Assembly: GCF_030403505.1 (NCBI RefSeq) | Contig: NZ_JAUEMJ010000003.1 | Span: 682,001 to 746,000 of the forward strand | Length of the DNA stretch: 64,000 nucleotides | Reading direction: 5' to 3' | From: Glycomyces tritici | GTDB lineage: Bacteria; Actinomycetota; Actinomycetes; Mycobacteriales; Micromonosporaceae | Shown: positions 60,681 through 64,000 of the stretch, piece by piece | How the letters are laid out: each line of letters opens with the position of its first letter | Position numbering within the stretch: the first letter of the stretch is position 1 | Notes under the pieces: model-generated | Seen by the model: the letters and a program-made list of their open reading frames with translations, nothing else | What the model was told of the DNA's origin: nothing | The model's database searches: none | Made by a program: the position numbers and the translations under genes

Positions 60681-63485
60681 TCAGGCGGCCCTTCCGGCGA
60701 TCTTCGCCCGGACCCGGCCGAGTTCGAAGCTCGTGCGGTACTCGGCGTAGACGCGTTCGGCCTCGCGCCATTCGGCGAGGGCCGCGGCGGTGTCGCCGCG
60801 GGTGTCGTGCACGTCGCCGGTGAACTCCCGCGCAAAGGCCGCACTCTGCGGAATCGCCAGCTCGACATAGAACTTCTCAGCGAGCGCGTACTCACTGAAC
60901 GCCTCCTCGAAACGGCCTTCACAATGAGCGATGCGACCGAAACCTAGGCGGGCGGCCGCCATGCCCAAGGGCACGCCGTGCGCCTCGGCGGCGGCGAGCA
61001 GGTCTTGGAAGAGCACGCGGGCCTCCTCGATCTCGCCCAGCGGCACGCTGTGCCAGGCGACGATCCAGGTCGCGACGAACGTCCAGTGCAGGTCGCCGGC
61101 CGCCTCGAAATGGGCGAGCGCCTTTCGGCCGAACGCCACCGCATCGGCGTCGTCGCCGATGCGGTTGGCCTGCAAGCACCACGCGTAGCAGATGAAGCCC
61201 TTCGCCCACGGCTGCTGCAGCCGGTCCGCCATGGCCATGGCCCGTTCGAGCAGCTCCTCGGCCGCCTCCCGGTCGCCCTGCAGCATCCGGGCGGCGGCGA
61301 GGTACCCGAGGGAGACCACTTGGCCGAAGCCGTCGCCGCAGCGCTCGGCCGCCGCGAGCGCGACCGTCTGGGTCTCGTACAGGTCGTCGCCGTGGCTGAC
61401 CTCGATCATGTACGAGGCCATGCACCAGGACAGACGCCAGAGGCTGGTGTCGCCGCCGGGTGCGGGATCGCGACGGAACAGGCCGCACATGACCTCGTAT
61501 TCGCTCGAGAACCAGGCCAGGGCCTCCTGCGCCGTGGCGATGGGCTCGGGCACCAGGCCGTCGCCGGGCTCGCCGATGTCGACGCCCGCGCCGCGCACTC
61601 CGATGAGCCGGTCGGCCGCGTTCGCGGAGTGCACGAAGTAGTCGACCAGGCGCGCTTCGGCCGCACGGCGGTCGGGTTCGGCGACCTCGTCGCGGAAGCG
61701 TTCGGCCGCATAGGAACGCAGGAGGTCGTGCATGGTGTACCGCCCCACGCCGGGCTGGTCGGCGAGGTGCACGTCGACGAGTTCGGCGAGCGCCTCCTCC
61801 GCGTCGCCCACCGGGACCTGCATCATGCTGGCCATCGCCGGGACGGTCAGGTCCGGGCCGGGATGGAGGCCGAAGAGGCGGAAGGCGCGCGCCGCGCGGG
61901 AGCCGAGCGCCTGGTACGAGCAGGCGAAGACCGATCGCGGGTCGGAGGCGGGGTCGGAGGAGGCGAGGACCCTGAACACGTTCGTGGTCGTCTCGAGCCG
62001 GTCCGCGAGCGATGCCAGGGAGAACTGCGGGTGGGCGGCGGCCCACGCGCCGATCAAGGTGAGCGCCAGGGGCAGGCGGCCGCATGACGCGGCGATGCGC
62101 AGCACCGCGCGCTCCTCCTCCAGGGCGCGGTCCATGCCGATGCGGCGCACCAGGAGTGCCCAGCCTTCGGCGTCGGAGAGCAGTTCGAGCGGCACGATGT
62201 CGGCGCCTTCGGTGGCGTCGAGCCCGGTGAGGCGGTCGCGGCTGGTGACGAGGGTGAACGAGCCGGGCGCGACCGGTAGGAGCGGGCGCACTTGGGCGGC
62301 GTCTCTGGCGTTGTCGAGTACGACGAGGACGCTGCGCCCGGCGAGCACCGTGCGGTACAGGCCGATGCGCTCGTCGATCCCGGCCGGGAGCTGGTGGGCG
62401 TCGACGCCGAGTGCGACGAGCGCCTCGCCGAGGACGGTGCTCGGGTCGGCCCCGGGCGCGAGCGGGTCGAAGCCGCGCAGGTTGAAGTACAGCTGCCCGT
62501 CCGGGAATCGGTGGGCGACCCGGTGCGCCCAGGAGACGGCGAGGGCGGTCTTGCCGACGCCGCCCATGCCGGCGACGACGGCGAGTCCGGCCGTGCCCGC
62601 TGCGGCGTCGAGCAGTCCGTCGAGGACCCGCATCTGGTCGGTGCGGCCGGTGAAGCGGGTGTTGGCGCGCGGGAGCATCGCGGGGATGCGGCGCGGGAAC
62701 GGCGGTTCGGGGGCGAGCAGCGGCGCGCCCAGGCCGGTGGCGGGCGGACCTTCGCGGAGGATCGCGGCGTTGAGGTCGCGCAGCGCGGGGTCGGGGTCGG
62801 CGCCGAGCTCGTCGGCGAGGCGTTCCTTCAGCGCCGCATACGCTTCGAGTGCTTCGGCGGTGCGTCCGGAGAGGTGGAGGGCGCGCATGAGGAGTGCGGT
62901 GAAGCGCTGTCGGGTGCCGTGGACGGCGACGATCTGGCGTAGTTCGTCGACGACCTCGGCGGCGCGGCCGAGCTCGAGGTCGAGGTCGACGCGGCGGTCG
63001 AGGAGGGCCAGGCGGTGCTCGTCGTAGCGGCGGCGCATCGCGTCGACGGTGACCCCGGAGAGGTTGGCGAGGGCGGGGCCGCGCCATTCGCCGAGCGCTT
63101 CGCGGAGCGCGGCGACGGCGTCATCGAGTCGGCCTTCCATGCGCAGGGCGCGGGCGCGGTCCTCGTTGCCCTTGCAGCGCAATGCGTCCAGTTCGTCGGC
63201 GCCGATGGTGAGCCGGTAGGCGCGGCCGACGGTCTCGACGCGGTCGCGGGCGGCCCCGAGCTTGCGGCGCAGCACGCCGATGGTGTTCTGCACCTGCGTC
63301 TCGGGGTCCTGCGGGATGTCGACGCCGTAGACCGCGCGCACGATGTTCTCGAGCGGGACCACGCTGTTCGCCTCGTCGAGGAGGATCGCGAACACCGTCG
63401 CGGTGTTGCCGCGGGGGATCGCGACGGGCGTGCCGTCCACTCGGATTTCAAGGGGCCCGAGCAGGCGCACGTCGAGGTGGGGCAT
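60681..63485 (-). CDS. AfsR/SARP-family regulator (BTAD, NB-ARC, TPR)
   Basis: 934 residues. A winged-helix DNA-binding domain (about 1-95; VRLLGPLEIRVDG) and a BTAD domain (about 100-245) are typical of SARP activators. An NB-ARC STAND ATPase follows, with Walker A GMGGVGKTALA (about residues 300-310). TPR-like helices close the protein. SARP-STAND proteins activate secondary-metabolite clusters or respond to phosphorylation by Ser/Thr kinases. No biosynthetic genes are beside it in this window. The ATG at 63485 begins MPHLDVRLLG. Confidence 0.88.
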   Translation of the reverse strand: MPHLDVRLLGPLEIRVDGTPVAIPRGNTATVFAILLDEANSVVPLENIVRAVYGVDIPQDPETQVQNTIGVLRRKLGAARDRVETVGRAYRLTIGADELDALRCKGNEDRARALRMEGRLDDAVAALREALGEWRGPALANLSGVTVDAMRRRYDEHRLALLDRRVDLDLELGRAAEVVDELRQIVAVHGTRQRFTALLMRALHLSGRTAEALEAYAALKERLADELGADPDPALRDLNAAILREGPPATGLGAPLLAPEPPFPRRIPAMLPRANTRFTGRTDQMRVLDGLLDAAAGTAGLAVVAGMGGVGKTALAVSWAHRVAHRFPDGQLYFNLRGFDPLAPGADPSTVLGEALVALGVDAHQLPAGIDERIGLYRTVLAGRSVLVVLDNARDAAQVRPLLPVAPGSFTLVTSRDRLTGLDATEGADIVPLELLSDAEGWALLVRRIGMDRALEEERAVLRIAASCGRLPLALTLIGAWAAAHPQFSLASLADRLETTTNVFRVLASSDPASDPRSVFACSYQALGSRAARAFRLFGLHPGPDLTVPAMASMMQVPVGDAEEALAELVDVHLADQPGVGRYTMHDLLRSYAAERFRDEVAEPDRRAAEARLVDYFVHSANAADRLIGVRGAGVDIGEPGDGLVPEPIATAQEALAWFSSEYEVMCGLFRRDPAPGGDTSLWRLSWCMASYMIEVSHGDDLYETQTVALAAAERCGDGFGQVVSLGYLAAARMLQGDREAAEELLERAMAMADRLQQPWAKGFICYAWCLQANRIGDDADAVAFGRKALAHFEAAGDLHWTFVATWIVAWHSVPLGEIEEARVLFQDLLAAAEAHGVPLGMAAARLGFGRIAHCEGRFEEAFSEYALAEKFYVELAIPQSAAFAREFTGDVHDTRGDTAAALAEWREAERVYAEYRTSFELGRVRAKIAGRAA

Positions 63486-63650
63486 GTGGTTCCGCCTTCA
63501 CTCAGACCGGGACAGGGTCCCCCAGTGTCCCACAACGGCATAAGTGACGCATTCCTCGAAGTCCCGGCGGCGGGGGCATGACCGATCGGTGACCGATCCG
63601 TGAGCGCCGTGGGGACGATGCCGTTGACCAGCGCTTGAGGAGGAAAACCG

Positions 63651-64000
63651 ATGAACCGGATCGAGATCCCCGAGGACTACGAGGACCGTCTCGCCGCCGG
63701 ACGCCACGCCGCCGCCCGGCTCCCCGCCGGGGCGGTGCGCGAGGGCGTCGACCGCGCCTTGGACGCGGCTCCGAGCCGGGACCGGTACGAGCAGGCGGCG
63801 GACCTCGCCGAGCGGGCCGAGTCGCTCACCGAGGAGCTGATGCGGCGCGGCTTCGACGGCACCGACGCCGACCGGGTGGCGTGGCTGCGCCTGGACTACC
63901 TGGGGCGCTTGCAGTCGCTGGCGTTGAGTCCGACGATCGACCGGTTGAGCAATCCGGCGGTGGCCGACGCGATCCAGGCGGCGTGGACGGCTGCGGAGGC
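63651..64000 (+). CDS. Unknown protein, 5' part only
   Basis: The first about 116 residues are seen; the frame is open at the right edge. The start ATG has a very strong GAGGAGGAAAA upstream. The visible part is helical, acidic and hydrophilic (YEQAADLAERAESLTEELM), with no signal peptide. Not recognised. It is divergent from the SARP gene. Confidence 0.6.
   Translation, partial: MNRIEIPEDYEDRLAAGRHAAARLPAGAVREGVDRALDAAPSRDRYEQAADLAERAESLTEELMRRGFDGTDADRVAWLRLDYLGRLQSLALSPTIDRLSNPAVADAIQAAWTAAE

Noticed and set aside
60448..60771. Minus-strand repeat protein frame (EARPGRRAAT-type)
   Set aside because: It is a translation of the 30-bp array, with no start signal or conserved domain.

Overview
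The window is about 70% GC chromosomal DNA from a Gram-positive actinomycete. Supporting markers are the septation protein SepH, the DUF3027 and DUF2530 families, futalosine-pathway menaquinone genes (mqnB, mqnD), a CebR-regulated cellobiose locus, an AfsR/SARP-type regulator and many leaderless transcripts (a TANNNT box 6-7 nt before ATG or GTG). A Glycomyces-like or related filamentous or soil genus would fit, but the genus is inference. No rRNA, tRNA, CRISPR array, IS transposase or prophage was recognised.

Layout. 1-8.6 kb is a cellulose/cellobiose locus: a secreted GH48 cellulase with a CBM2 (cut by the left edge), then cebE-cebF-cebG-bglC-cebR. CebR-type operators lie before both the cellulase gene and cebE. 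8.6-19.2 kb holds three tandem minus-strand genes for giant secreted FG-GAP/VCBS repeat proteins. All three have the same promoter-like motif, GCAACCG-N15-CGTGTA. 19.5-25.4 kb has an EtfD-like Fe-S membrane oxidoreductase, then a tightly coupled minus-strand operon: STAS antagonist, PrsW-like protease, membrane protein, TadA-associated protein, tadA. 25.7-33.4 kb resembles the Streptomyces osaABC osmoadaptation cluster: a soluble hybrid kinase with a long HAMP ladder, a stand-alone response regulator and a divergent RsbW-GAF-PP2C protein. A broken LPxTG-type surface-protein gene lies between them and carries a fourth copy of the promoter motif.

33.6-46.5 kb is mostly cell-wall and housekeeping: an NlpC/P60 hydrolase, cysteine dioxygenase preceded by a leaderless Cys-rich leader peptide, nnr-acpS, a TetR/DUF418 pair, GrpB-like protein, polysaccharide deacetylase, two tandem S13 D,D-peptidases and glmS. 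46.8-64 kb contains a membrane beta-propeller protein, ThpR-like phosphoesterase, MFS transporter, sepH, DUF2530, DUF3027, mqnB-mqnD, a cold-shock-domain protein, larE between two long inverted repeats, a YidD with a Cys-rich extension, two uncharacterised proteins, a SARP-NB-ARC-TPR regulator and a gene cut by the right edge.

The points most worth following up are: the shared ECF-like promoter of the FG-GAP genes and the remnant; the Cys-rich leader peptide before the cysteine-catabolic gene; tandem arrays that re-copy the last codons plus stop codon of tadA and sepH; the inverted-repeat pair around larE and its dispersed core motif; and the alternative hairpins between cebE and cebF.
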